Positions 1-8,212 of a DNA stretch of 64,000 nt are shown one piece after another. Every line of letters begins with the position of its first letter. Position 1 is the first letter of the stretch. The position numbers and the translations under genes were made by a program. The notes under the pieces are model-generated. The model saw only the letters and a list, made by a program, of their open reading frames with translations, was not told the origin of the DNA and did not search any database. This DNA comes from Gluconacetobacter diazotrophicus PA1 5 (GTDB lineage: Bacteria > Pseudomonadota > Alphaproteobacteria > Acetobacterales > Acetobacteraceae): NCBI RefSeq assembly GCF_000067045.1, contig NC_010125.1, positions 2,904,001 to 2,968,000 on the forward strand, read 5' to 3'.

Positions 1-2117
1 CGGCACATTTCGTTAAAGAAGATGATGTCGTGGGTGAAGACGATGACCTGGCGATGCATGCTCTCTTCGGCGAGACGCTGCGCTACGAGCATGCAGCGTT
101 CGCGATCCAGCGAGGACACGGGGTCGTCCACGACGATGGCAGCCGAGCCTTCGGTTAGCGCTACCTCGGTGAGGAAACCTGCCAGACCAAGCGCCCGTTG
201 TTCGCCCTCACTCAGAATCTCCGATGTCACCTTCGTTAGCTTGGTTTGAGGGTTGACATCAAAGGCCGCTTTGGTCTGGCCGCTCTTACGGGTGAGACCA
301 ACCTTGAGATGGTTGATTTCGAGACGGTCGCGTTCTGCGGCGAAGCGCTCGACAACCGCCGCGGTGAGATGCGTATCTACGAGCTCGTTCGCTCGTTTGG
401 TGATCCCAGTCGTCTGTACCTCGGCGAGCGCGGCCGCATAGGCGGCGTCCGAAATTAGGAGGGTTCGGCGCTTGAGCAGCTTAATACGGTGGGTCGACAG
501 GATTTTTCGATCCTCAAGCTCGGCTTTTTCCTGCGCAAGCTTGGCCCGCTCTTCACTGTCGGCCGCCTTGGTTAGGGCCTCTTTCTCACCGGTGAGCCTA
601 GAGGTCAACACGCCCAACGCTGCTGCAATCGGGATGACGAGTCCCGGCGGCGGCGGCGCTTCCTCGCCCGCAAGACGCGCAATCGCTATTGATCGGCGCG
701 CGGCAAGCGCCTTACCGAACCCAACTAGGTCGTCTGCCAACCGGGCATCGCGCTGGCGGACCTGCTCGATCCGGTCGGCAAAGTCGGCCGCATGGAAGAG
801 CTTGAATGCCGGAAGACCGCTTTGTCCCTCCGATACCGCCTTCTCGGCCGCGGTCGCGGCAGCACCGAGCGTGTCGTCCATATAGGCCTGAAAGCGTGTC
901 ATTCGTTCAGCGGAAGCAGGTCCGAGCGGCTGCTGACACAGCACACAGGATGCTGGCGCACCATCGACCGCGATCACCGGGAAGTCTGTTTCCTTGTATA
1001 CCTCCGCGACCGAGAAATCGCGCGCGGCTTTCCACATCGCGCGCCACGTCGCGCTTCCGATTCCAGGAAGGGGTTCGTCCGTGAAGAGCGTGGCTGCGGC
1101 AAGCGCGGCGGCTTCGCGTGCTGCCACAGCGGTCGACTTGAGCGCCGCCCACTCCTCCAGCTTTTCGTCGCTGAAGGAGGCGAGAGCGGTCTTTGCTTCC
1201 TGAAGCAGCGAAGCGGACCAAGCGGCGAGCGCAGAGACATCCGCAACCGCCACTGCGCCGGCCGCCAAGGTGCGTGTGACCTCGGTGAGCCGAGACTCAT
1301 CGTCTGCGGAGAAGTCGGACGCCTTCTCGATTGCCTCGACGGTCGTCGCCTTCGTGATACAGCGGGCAAATTTTTGAGCAGCGGTATCGCGGACAGGGTT
1401 GAACACGACGTTGGTAAGCGCGACCTTGTCGCCTACAACCTTCGCACGTTCACGCTCCAACTCTTCTTTCAGTGTAAGTGCGACGGCGTTGAGACGGTGC
1501 GGGAGCGCGAGTCCGAAAGGCAGGAACCGAATCTGGTTGCCGCCATCAACGTAAAGCTGCGCGGACGCACTATCGAAGACAGAGATATGCATCAACGCCG
1601 GATCGGCAATCATGCCGGGCGTCCAGGTAACCGTCGTCTCAACACCGTTGACGTCGACGAGAATGTCGGCGGACTGGGGCCCCGGCGCATCGCCATAAAC
1701 ATCAGCCAGTACCCGCAGCTTCGCGGCGTTCTCGATCCGAGTGCGACAAGCTGTGCGCAGGATTCGCACGAATCCGCTCTTTCCGCTGCCATTGCGGCCG
1801 TAAATGACGCTCAGATTATTGGGACAAAAGGTTAGGCCTGCTTTGGGAATTAGCCGATTGATATTCTCAACGTTTGCGACCCCTTTGAGGGCGATCGAGT
1901 GCTTGGAGGCGCTGCGAAAGTGAGCCTTCTCAAAGGGGACTGGTGCGGGTTGTCCCGCGCCGGTGGGGAGGCCGACAGCCGCCTTCACCATTCCCAGCAA
2001 TTCACTTAAGTCATCCGCGACGAGATCATCGGTGAGCGCTAAACGTCTCAAGCAGTCACGTCGCCAAGGCGACAATTTCGTAGACCAGTTCGTGATATCA
2101 TCAATTGGTTCGCTCAT
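1..2117 (-). CDS. AAA family ATPase with CxxC hook (RecF/SMC/RloC-like), partial
   Basis: The gene runs off the left edge, leaving about 705 residues from an ATG at 2117. It carries a Walker A loop (GRNGSGKS, about residues 107-114), a long central stretch with a CVLC motif near residues 390-393 that resembles a zinc hook, an ABC-type signature (LSEGEQ, about 634), Walker B (IVVDDPVSSLD, about 658-668) and an H-loop (FTHD, about 693). That order is known from RecF/SMC-like ATPases and from PrrC/RloC-type anticodon-nuclease ATPases. The C-terminal end that would show a nuclease domain is outside the window. A defence role is inferred. It is unlinked by operon to its neighbours and is followed upstream by IS remnants. 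Large plus-strand frames across it are antisense shadows. Confidence 0.85.
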   Translation of the reverse strand, partial: MSEPIDDITNWSTKLSPWRRDCLRRLALTDDLVADDLSELLGMVKAAVGLPTGAGQPAPVPFEKAHFRSASKHSIALKGVANVENINRLIPKAGLTFCPNNLSVIYGRNGSGKSGFVRILRTACRTRIENAAKLRVLADVYGDAPGPQSADILVDVNGVETTVTWTPGMIADPALMHISVFDSASAQLYVDGGNQIRFLPFGLALPHRLNAVALTLKEELERERAKVVGDKVALTNVVFNPVRDTAAQKFARCITKATTVEAIEKASDFSADDESRLTEVTRTLAAGAVAVADVSALAAWSASLLQEAKTALASFSDEKLEEWAALKSTAVAAREAAALAAATLFTDEPLPGIGSATWRAMWKAARDFSVAEVYKETDFPVIAVDGAPASCVLCQQPLGPASAERMTRFQAYMDDTLGAAATAAEKAVSEGQSGLPAFKLFHAADFADRIEQVRQRDARLADDLVGFGKALAARRSIAIARLAGEEAPPPPGLVIPIAAALGVLTSRLTGEKEALTKAADSEERAKLAQEKAELEDRKILSTHRIKLLKRRTLLISDAAYAAALAEVQTTGITKRANELVDTHLTAAVVERFAAERDRLEINHLKVGLTRKSGQTKAAFDVNPQTKLTKVTSEILSEGEQRALGLAGFLTEVALTEGSAAIVVDDPVSSLDRERCMLVAQRLAEESMHRQVIVFTHDIIFFNEMC

Positions 2118-2269
2118 CGCCCCCCCCCGCCCCGTCAAACCACATTAAGACTTTGAGTGCCTTACTCGGATTAGCCGATTTTTTAGCTATAGCAGTATGC
2201 CAGCCAAATGGCCGCTTTTACTAGTCGCTTTGACAGGTGGAATGATCCCAGCCAGGCGCATAGCTGCCA

Positions 2270-2554
2270 GTATATAATGCGCGCAGGGCAGACCCGCAGG
2301 AACCGCGACTCCCGTCAGATGCGCGGGCAGCGCTCCATATGGGGCGGTCGTGCCGATGTGCGCAGGCCCTGTACACAGCCACTCTCACGGCTGTTCGCCA
2401 TAATCCCGCGCTCAAGGCCTGCTACGACCGCTTGCTCGCCGCAGGCAAGCGCAAGAAGGTGGCCTTCGTGGCGCGCATGCGCAAGCTGCTGACGATGATC
2501 AACGCCATCGCCAAACATCGCGCGACCTGGGATTCCTCTGGGCATACTGCTTGA
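2270..2554 (+). pseudogene. IS110-family transposase remnant (C-terminal part, frameshifted)
   Basis: Two overlapping frames together give the C-terminal part of an IS110/IS116/IS902-type transposase. The first holds NRDSRQMRGQRSIWGGRADV and the second ALYTATLTAVRHNP followed by MRKLLTMINAI. The frames join if a single G is restored near 2369, in the run reading AGGCCCTG where AGGGCCCTG is expected. The N-terminal RuvC-like part is absent. This is an inactive scrap. Confidence 0.75.
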
Positions 2555-2570
2555 TTTCCAAGACGGTTGC

Positions 2571-2915
2571 TCAAAGCTTATTTGACAGCACGTCCTGCAG
2601 CATCGCCTTGTCGCGCGACAGCTCCGCCACGATCCGTTTCAGCTTCGCGTTCTCGTCCTCGAGTTGCCGCAGCCGTTTCATCTCGGACGGCATCAGGCCG
2701 GCATATTTCTTCCGCCAGTTGTAGAACATCGCATCCAAAATGCCTGCCTTCGGGCAGATCTCGGCGACGGGCCTCCCCTTCCGCCCGCTTCAGAACAAGC
2801 GCGATCTGCACCTCGGCGAACTTCGATGCTTTCATGAAACTCTCATCATCCCGATTACGGGATCATACGTGGAAAATTCCAACTCAAAATGGTTGTATCT
2901 TCGGGGAGCACGTCA
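2571..2915 (-). mobile_element. Truncated IS3-family element (left end plus orfA, frameshifted)
   Basis: This is an inverted partial copy of the complete element at 26792-28025. It begins with the same 15-bp terminal repeat TGACGTGCTCCCCGA (complement of 2901-2915), shares the leader, and holds orfA from 2835. OrfA starts MKASKFAEVQIALVLKRAEG, then leaves frame through a net 2-base loss near 2770. Homology stops near 2571, close to the orfA stop, so orfB is missing. It cannot transpose unaided, but its terminal repeat is intact. Confidence 0.85.
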
Positions 2916-3287
2916 AGATCAGGCCGAACTAACGCGGCCCGTGGATAGAGTTGACGACGAGTTCAGGAACGCGCTTTCCGCCGAGGCTCAGGCGCGGTCA
3001 CTTCCCGACTATTGACACTCCAAGAACGACTGCGACCCGCATCACCGGCTGGCCGCGACGCGTAGTTCGGAAGGGCGAGCGTCTTACGGCCGAGAACCGG
3101 GCCTCGTCGGCCAATCTCGGCGAGGCGCCCGCCTTCGTCGACGACCAGAAGCGCATTCTTGTCTTCTCGGCCACCGGCGGCAGAGAGCGAAGCTATCTCG
3201 CGAGGCGCGGCAAACAATGGTGGACGCCTCATGACTTCCGACATAGATTTGATTTGTTCCATTATTTTTTCAGGATAGAGAGCCGCC
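2916..3287. other. Intergenic, no supported gene
   Basis: Open frames exist on both strands (a minus frame at 2963-3262 and a plus frame at 2951-3322) but neither shows a recognisable domain or a good ribosome binding site. I see no RNA gene or clear repeat. Confidence 0.4.
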
Positions 3288-4322
3288 TTGCCCGATTTGG
3301 CCCAAAAAGTGGAGACTGGTGAGATTTTTGACGCGAGGACGCTTGCTCTAAGCGAGGAGGAAGTTCCGGGACCATGGCAATGTCCAGGATGTCACGTTGA
3401 GATGTTCCCCGTCGCATGCGGAAAAGAAGGTAAATTCAAAGTCTCGCCGTATTTTCGCGCGGAAAGCGCCCACGAATTGGATTGCGCGTATGACGGAATG
3501 CGCGTCATTTCAAAAAGAGGGCGCATTCGACCTGTAAGAGGACGAATTGGCGTACCGGAGGCTATACCATCCATTTTGCGACTTGCGTCGCGTCGCCCCC
3601 AAGTGCCAAGTTCTGCGGAACAGGAATTCGAAGAGACCGACAGCGCTTCGAATAGCAATCGACACAATTCAGATGCGCTGTACACGAGGCAGTCGCACGC
3701 ATCGACGGCATCGTCTTTGCATCGTGTCGCGGAAGTCTTCTGTGGCTACCCCGACGAAAGAGATCACGGCCTCTCCATTCGAGACTGCGAAGGACATTCC
3801 TATAGAACCTGCTTTCAAAGACTTGGTCATTCAAATGGATATAAGGCCTTTCCTCAGAAAGTACTCTATTGCCCGATAAGTTTCCGGAGGAATGACACGA
3901 ATGAGCATTCGGACCTGATGGAAATTGCTCTGAACGCCGCCGTATGGCCCGAATGGGACGAAAGTCTTAACGACGACGATAAGAAAAAGCGGACAGTGAT
4001 CGAACCATACAAGATCGTTCTTCCAATCCAGAACTGGTCCCGTCGCACTCGCGTGGCATTTATCGACATATTCGAAGCAATGCGGCAAGAGCAGAAAAAG
4101 ATAGTCGATGACGAGAAGACTCAAGGGTGGAATGTATATGCTTTCTTTTTAGCGAGGCAGGTAAGAAATGACCTTTCCAAATTTGAGGTATTGGATCACC
4201 GACTTGTCACGTTCTTGGTCGTAAAGGACGACGATTTACCAGTGATCGCCATTCGTCCTCAAGCGAAGACTTCGCGCCCCGGATTGAAAAGGAAGCCGTT
4301 TCTCCGCCTCCCTAGGCGTTAA
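3288..4322 (+). CDS. Unknown protein with N-terminal zinc-ribbon-like motif
   Basis: This 344-residue protein starts at TTG; an in-frame TAG lies 12 bases upstream and no ATG fits. Residues 31-68 carry CPGC, then SPYFRAESAHELDC, a CxxC...H...C pattern like the zinc-binding N-terminus of CoiA-like nuclease-associated proteins. A Ser/Asn-rich linker follows (about 105-140), then a mixed alpha/beta region with no motif I recognise. No catalytic residues can be named. The base composition is clearly more AT-rich than the plasmid-backbone genes, suggesting transfer. A second protein with a comparable cysteine/histidine module lies at 55799-56605. The function is unknown. Confidence 0.6.
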   Translation: MPDLAQKVETGEIFDARTLALSEEEVPGPWQCPGCHVEMFPVACGKEGKFKVSPYFRAESAHELDCAYDGMRVISKRGRIRPVRGRIGVPEAIPSILRLASRRPQVPSSAEQEFEETDSASNSNRHNSDALYTRQSHASTASSLHRVAEVFCGYPDERDHGLSIRDCEGHSYRTCFQRLGHSNGYKAFPQKVLYCPISFRRNDTNEHSDLMEIALNAAVWPEWDESLNDDDKKKRTVIEPYKIVLPIQNWSRRTRVAFIDIFEAMRQEQKKIVDDEKTQGWNVYAFFLARQVRNDLSKFEVLDHRLVTFLVVKDDDLPVIAIRPQAKTSRPGLKRKPFLRLPRR

Positions 4323-4727
4323 GCTCATACGTGCATCGAAACTTTCATTGTGCCATAAGTGACGTAGTGCAGCAGCTTATTTCCGGAGGCGCGATGTGAG
4401 AGAAGCGGCGCAGCGCATTCGGAAGTTCTGGGCACAGTCAGTGTCCCGCACACCAATGTGGTGAGGCCGATACTCGACGTGTCCGAGATGATCGGCTAGT
4501 CGGCCGGTCCGGTCATCTGCTGGTCAGTCATGATTTGCTCGCTATGCAGACGGTAGCAGGTCACTTCGTCCTCCCGCTGCATGGCGATCGGGGAACCGCC
4601 CGGTCACATGCGATCAACGGTACTATACCGGTGTCGTAGATTAGCCCGTCGCATCGCTCCAGATGCCGCAGTCGCCCGCTTCAGTCGGACCGGCGCAGCG
4701 GCCAGGTCGCCCTGTCGTCATTCATCT
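4323..4727. other. Intergenic, nothing recognised
   Basis: About 400 bases without a supported coding frame. No terminator, repeat or RNA gene was seen. Confidence 0.4.
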
Positions 4728-5300
4728 TTAATCGCGAGACTCAGAGGCAACCAGAGGTGACCGGGGTCGGGGCGGGAGAAGTTTCGAAAATGATACTCCA
4801 ATTTTCATAGCTATACTCGTTAACAAAACCGAGACACCAATGGAAAAATATATTGTGCTGGTACGGGCAATAGCACCCAACTGAGCGTCAATATGCATTG
4901 ACGCGGGGTCCAGGGCGGCATGAACTACATACAACGCGCCGAGGAACGTCCATATATTTCCGACAATATCAACAATTTCCGCTATTTTAATAGATGGGCG
5001 CTCCACTCGGTGCATAAAGAAAGCGATTATCGCAAGCAGGGATGGTGCGATTGCAATTGCCACCACGGGATTGGTATAGTAAAGATTCTGCTCATCCCAT
5101 CTAATTACAAGAACAAGAAAAGGAATTATAATAGGCAATATTACCATTGCTGCTATTATAATTGCACCGAGAGAGGCGTCTCGACTAAGTCGCCGCCTTC
5201 CCGCTGCTATCGCTCTTGAAATATCATCCTCCAAGTTCGCGGCGTCCGGAGTGTCCTGTGACACGGCACGAACTTCGAGGGTCGGCTCATTGACAGGCAT
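4728..5300 (-). CDS. Four-helix inner-membrane protein of unknown function
   Basis: The 190-residue protein has a polar N-terminus of about 40 residues followed by four hydrophobic segments at about 41-67, 77-98, 111-130 and 147-171, and a short proline/arginine-rich tail. It starts at ATG with a purine-rich leader. It is AT-rich compared with its surroundings. It has no recognisable enzymatic motif. It lies on the same strand as the small frame at 5345-5644 and the NYN gene at 5791-6402, which may form one transcription unit. Small multi-helix proteins beside nucleases can be effectors of defence systems, but that is only an inference here. Confidence 0.65.
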   Translation of the reverse strand: MPVNEPTLEVRAVSQDTPDAANLEDDISRAIAAGRRRLSRDASLGAIIIAAMVILPIIIPFLVLVIRWDEQNLYYTNPVVAIAIAPSLLAIIAFFMHRVERPSIKIAEIVDIVGNIWTFLGALYVVHAALDPASMHIDAQLGAIARTSTIYFSIGVSVLLTSIAMKIGVSFSKLLPPRPRSPLVASESRD

Positions 5301-5344
5301 CGTTCTTCTCTTCTTGCATGACGAGGGAGTTATTATAAATCAGA

Positions 5345-5644
5345 TTAGCCTACGCTAAGATGTAGAAGGTCGTTACTGCCGGGATAACGTGACGCATAGC
5401 TGATTCTGAGCTGCCCGCATGCCCGACTCGCCAGACCGTTGAACCACTCCTCTGCCCGGATTCGTGTCCCGTCACAAAAGTTTATGTATCCAAACAGTTT
5501 ACTAAAATCATGACGATCGACCAATATACCGCCCCCTTGTTCTTGTAAAGACGATGAAATTCGTTCCAAGACGACATTGCGATGGCTGACGGAGTGCAAA
5601 AAAATATCGAGCGTAGTCGCCACGAAATCTCTCCAATAATGCAA
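5345..5644 (-). CDS. Small hypothetical protein
   Basis: A 99-residue frame that begins at TTG with no strong ribosome binding site. It contains no recognisable domain. It sits between the NYN gene and the membrane-protein gene on the same strand, and its composition matches theirs. It may be genuine, or a decayed piece of a longer gene, since another frame overlaps its 5' end. Confidence 0.3.
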   Translation of the reverse strand: MHYWRDFVATTLDIFLHSVSHRNVVLERISSSLQEQGGGILVDRHDFSKLFGYINFCDGTRIRAEEWFNGLASRACGQLRISYASRYPGSNDLLHLSVG

Positions 5645-5790
5645 AACTCAGTGTTATGGCGCATTGGTGGATCGCCAATTCAACCCTTTCTAGTTCGCGT
5701 GGGCCGGTGAGGTGACCCAGGATCGGCTTCCTGTCGGACTCCACAGAACCGCCAATTACGCGGGGAATACAGCAGCCTCCCGGCGCGCCG

Positions 5791-6402
5791 TCACAGTTCG
5801 TGCAGACGCGGGCGATGCCTAAGATCTAACGCCCTCGCTCGGCGCCTCTCTTCGAGAAAAGTGATGGACGAATAAAAATCATCTAGCGGTACGAAGACGC
5901 CGTTTGTTTCCGCCCAGTTACGCATCTCCCGTTTGCAATGATTTTGCCACGCGAGGACTTCCACTTTCCAACCGAAGTTGTGTAGCCTCTCGGCATCGGC
6001 GAAAAAGCCCGTGCCGTCTTCGTATCCACTACCGTCACCTGTTAGAAGAACGATCGTCTCAGGCGGTCGATAGTCAAAACCAAGACGTAACATCCTCACT
6101 TGCAAGGCCTGGTCTACCGCCTGCTCACGGCCCGAGGCGGCGCCTCGTTCAAATAGCTCAGGTTTCTTACCCGTGAGCCTCTCAATATGCCCCCAAACGC
6201 TATTCGTTGGGGGCGGTACTGAGCCAACGCAAAACACCTGTTCAATCGGCCGGCCGTCCGCTGCTAAATCAATTAGGTTCTCGAAGTATATTCTGAAACC
6301 ATCGGTTCTCCGTTCCAGTATGTCTCCAGTTGATCGGCCAGAGTGGAAAATATTCGAATTGTCCCAAATAATGTGAACTCGGTCGTTCATGAATCTATCC
6401 AA
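5791..6402 (-). CDS. NYN-domain (PIN-like) protein, LabA type
   Basis: The 203-residue protein has the hallmarks of the NYN branch of PIN-like nucleases. These are an N-terminal acidic strand (VHIIWDNSNIF, about 9-19), a central SVPPPTNSVW loop, an alpha-helix with VDQALQVRML (about 95-105), and LLTGDGSGYEDGTGFF (about 118-133), whose aspartates complete a metal-binding cluster. It ends with the WKVEVLAWQNHC strand typical of LabA-like members. The family is expected to cleave RNA, but substrate is unknown. It is monocistronic or the first gene of a short minus-strand group with 5345-5644 and 4728-5300. A defence or toxin-like role is inferred. Confidence 0.8.
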   Translation of the reverse strand: MDRFMNDRVHIIWDNSNIFHSGRSTGDILERRTDGFRIYFENLIDLAADGRPIEQVFCVGSVPPPTNSVWGHIERLTGKKPELFERGAASGREQAVDQALQVRMLRLGFDYRPPETIVLLTGDGSGYEDGTGFFADAERLHNFGWKVEVLAWQNHCKREMRNWAETNGVFVPLDDFYSSITFLEERRRARALDLRHRPRLHEL

Positions 6403-6681
6403 TTTCCTTGGGTCGGCACGTCGGATGGCGGCTTAGAGGTCGAAAAGCTGGAATGCCGCCCAGTGCACACATGCGTCGTTGACGCTAGACTGCTCCTCCG
6501 CTTCAGACGACCTAGAAGGCAACGTCCATTAATCTGATCCGTCCGGCGAAGCCGAGCGCGCGAATGTCATCGACTTCCCCTGACACAGGCAGTCCGAACG
6601 CGGTGTCGGCGGGCCAAGCTATCAAGGTGCACAAAGCCAATGTCGACGTTTAGCTCGTGGCTCCGGGTCTTTACCAACCCT

Positions 6682-7086
6682 TTATTCATCTGGATGCAAC
6701 GTCTCGAGGACTCCACCGTCGGCGACTCGCAAAAGAATTTCGTTTCGTACATCGAGAGAAGTGCCAGCGGCCTTCTCTACCAGTATTGCTGTTATTCGCA
6801 CAGGTACCTCGCTCGCTAACCGATGGGTGGCGCGCAATTCCGTAAGTATTCTGTCGCACGAGTCGCCGCCGATAACGCCGAAGCGAACGTAGAGCGGCCC
6901 GGGGGTCAAGGGGCCATCGTGTGCCGCTGCGCACTCCGCACCGAAATTCAGTGAATCGAGCTTTTCGCTCGTGGCGCGGCCACACAGCCCCCACGCTGCT
7001 GCCTGTGCACGTGGCCAACAATTCGGGTCGCCGTCAAGCCCAGAGCTTTCCGACGCTACCAAACATGGCGGAGCAAAGATAATCAT
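6682..7086 (-). CDS. Unknown small protein translationally coupled to the PPTase
   Basis: The ATG at 7086 overlaps the PPTase stop codon as TGATG, giving 134 residues. GTG and TTG codons 3 and 6 bases upstream are alternative starts. The protein has no transmembrane segment and no domain I recognise; it begins MIIFAPPCLVASESSG and is otherwise soluble-looking with a few cysteines. Tight coupling suggests joint expression with the phosphopantetheinyl transferase and hence a link with peptide synthesis. It is not an MbtH-like protein, since the conserved tryptophans of that family are missing. Confidence 0.5.
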   Translation of the reverse strand: MIIFAPPCLVASESSGLDGDPNCWPRAQAAAWGLCGRATSEKLDSLNFGAECAAAHDGPLTPGPLYVRFGVIGGDSCDRILTELRATHRLASEVPVRITAILVEKAAGTSLDVRNEILLRVADGGVLETLHPDE

Positions 7087-7781
7087 CACCAATTAGCAAC
7101 GACAGTCGTTAAGATAATACCATTGGAGAGATGAAACATCCCCGACATTGAATGACAATTGGTGAGTCTGTTCATTCTGCCATTGTCTTGAAATGACAGC
7201 GAGAACGCCCGCTTCGCCCGGTCTATTTGTACATAGCCGTCTTTAAAGTCACACCAAAATCCAGTCACGGAAGACCATAGCTTATAGAATGCTTCTTTTG
7301 CACTGAATATCATCGTATCCCATGACATGGCTGAAGCGGGCGCTGACGCAATCCACGCTACCTCGTAAGGATGCAAAATAAAAGGCCGCACTTCTTCGGG
7401 GAGTGGCTTATTGGGTTCGGCATCGATTCCGATACCCCTATAAGCCGAATTTGAAGCGACCGCAGCGGCGCAATATTGTTCGCAATGCGTAATACTCCCG
7501 ACGACACCATCCTGCCATAGTGGCGCTCCATTTGCCCCCTTCAGCAAGGGCAATGGCTCCAATCCCAGTCGTTGTACGGCACGCCGTGCAACAGCACGAC
7601 CGGCGGAGAATTCTTGCTGGCGACGAGAGTTCATACGTTCGGCGAGGACCCTCTCCTGCGCCAAAAGCGGATCTATTCGGGCGTTTCCCCACAGTTCCTC
7701 GACGACAACGTCATGAGGAAGGATGGAGGACATCACGCAATTATTTGGGTGTAAGCCAGAATCCTCAAGAATATATTTCAC
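7086..7781 (-). CDS. 4'-phosphopantetheinyl transferase, EntD/Sfp type
   Basis: This enzyme moves phosphopantetheine from CoA to the conserved serine of carrier domains. The 231-residue protein shows the EntD-type N-terminal motif RRQQEFSAGRAVARRA (about 53-68), GSITHCEQYCAAAV (about 95-108), the metal-binding GIGIDAEPN (about 116-124) and FSAKEAFYKLW (about 158-168). The start is GTG at 7781, preceded by AGAGGA at suitable spacing. It is divergent from the NRPS gene and is the obvious partner for its carrier domains. The small gene 6682-7086 is coupled to its stop codon. Confidence 0.92.
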   Translation of the reverse strand: MKYILEDSGLHPNNCVMSSILPHDVVVEELWGNARIDPLLAQERVLAERMNSRRQQEFSAGRAVARRAVQRLGLEPLPLLKGANGAPLWQDGVVGSITHCEQYCAAAVASNSAYRGIGIDAEPNKPLPEEVRPFILHPYEVAWIASAPASAMSWDTMIFSAKEAFYKLWSSVTGFWCDFKDGYVQIDRAKRAFSLSFQDNGRMNRLTNCHSMSGMFHLSNGIILTTVVANW

Positions 7782-8212
7782 TGTTCGTCCTCTTGGTTCG
7801 CCACCCGCGCCTCGGCGAGGCGTGACGCCAAAACTTCACGAAATCTGAAACAACCAGTACGTCCTTTCCATAAAAAGGTCTCTGGCCCCACGTCGCGTCA
7901 ACCCCCCGGTTTTGGGGGGTTACAGGAGCATTGAAATCAATTAGTGGTCACGTGTATGAATGATCGGCCGCCATGAATTTAGTATGTATAAACTGGCTAT
8001 TAGAGGACGCTTTCCAGTAGTCAGTTGACATAAGCGATCGAGCCAATGCCGCATCATTTACATTACCGTGTATAAAGACGCACTTGGCATGATTGACCTA
8101 TCTTCTCACCGCTACAATACATGAGATCTATCACTTACTATTTGTTTCTATATCCGAGCGCCGAATCGCTCTGGTCAAGAGGCGATCTTGTACAACGATG
8201 GATTCGCGGTGA
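7782..8212. promoter_or_regulatory. Divergent control region of PPTase and NRPS
   Basis: This 431-bp region separates two divergent genes of one pathway, so both promoters should lie here. It is AT-rich near the NRPS. It contains a perfect GC-rich hairpin (7900-7921) and a short inverted repeat, CAAGA-5-TCTTG (8176-8190), 23 bases before the NRPS GTG. Possible -35 hexamers (TTGACA near 8026, TTGACC near 8091) lack well-spaced -10 partners. No convincing lux box was found by eye. Confidence 0.5.
7900..7921. repeat. Perfect 8-bp inverted repeat (hairpin)
   Basis: AACCCCCC and GGGGGGTT flank a six-base loop GGTTTT. It lies about 120 bp upstream of the PPTase start and 290 bp upstream of the NRPS start. 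It could be an operator or an attenuating hairpin in a leader; the sequence does not decide. Confidence 0.6.

Noticed and set aside
792-1835. 347-residue plus-strand frame
   Set aside because: It is antisense to the AAA ATPase, whose Walker A, signature and Walker B motifs are all on the minus strand.
2963-3262. 99-residue minus-strand frame
   Set aside because: No recognisable domain or binding site, and no neighbour to support it.
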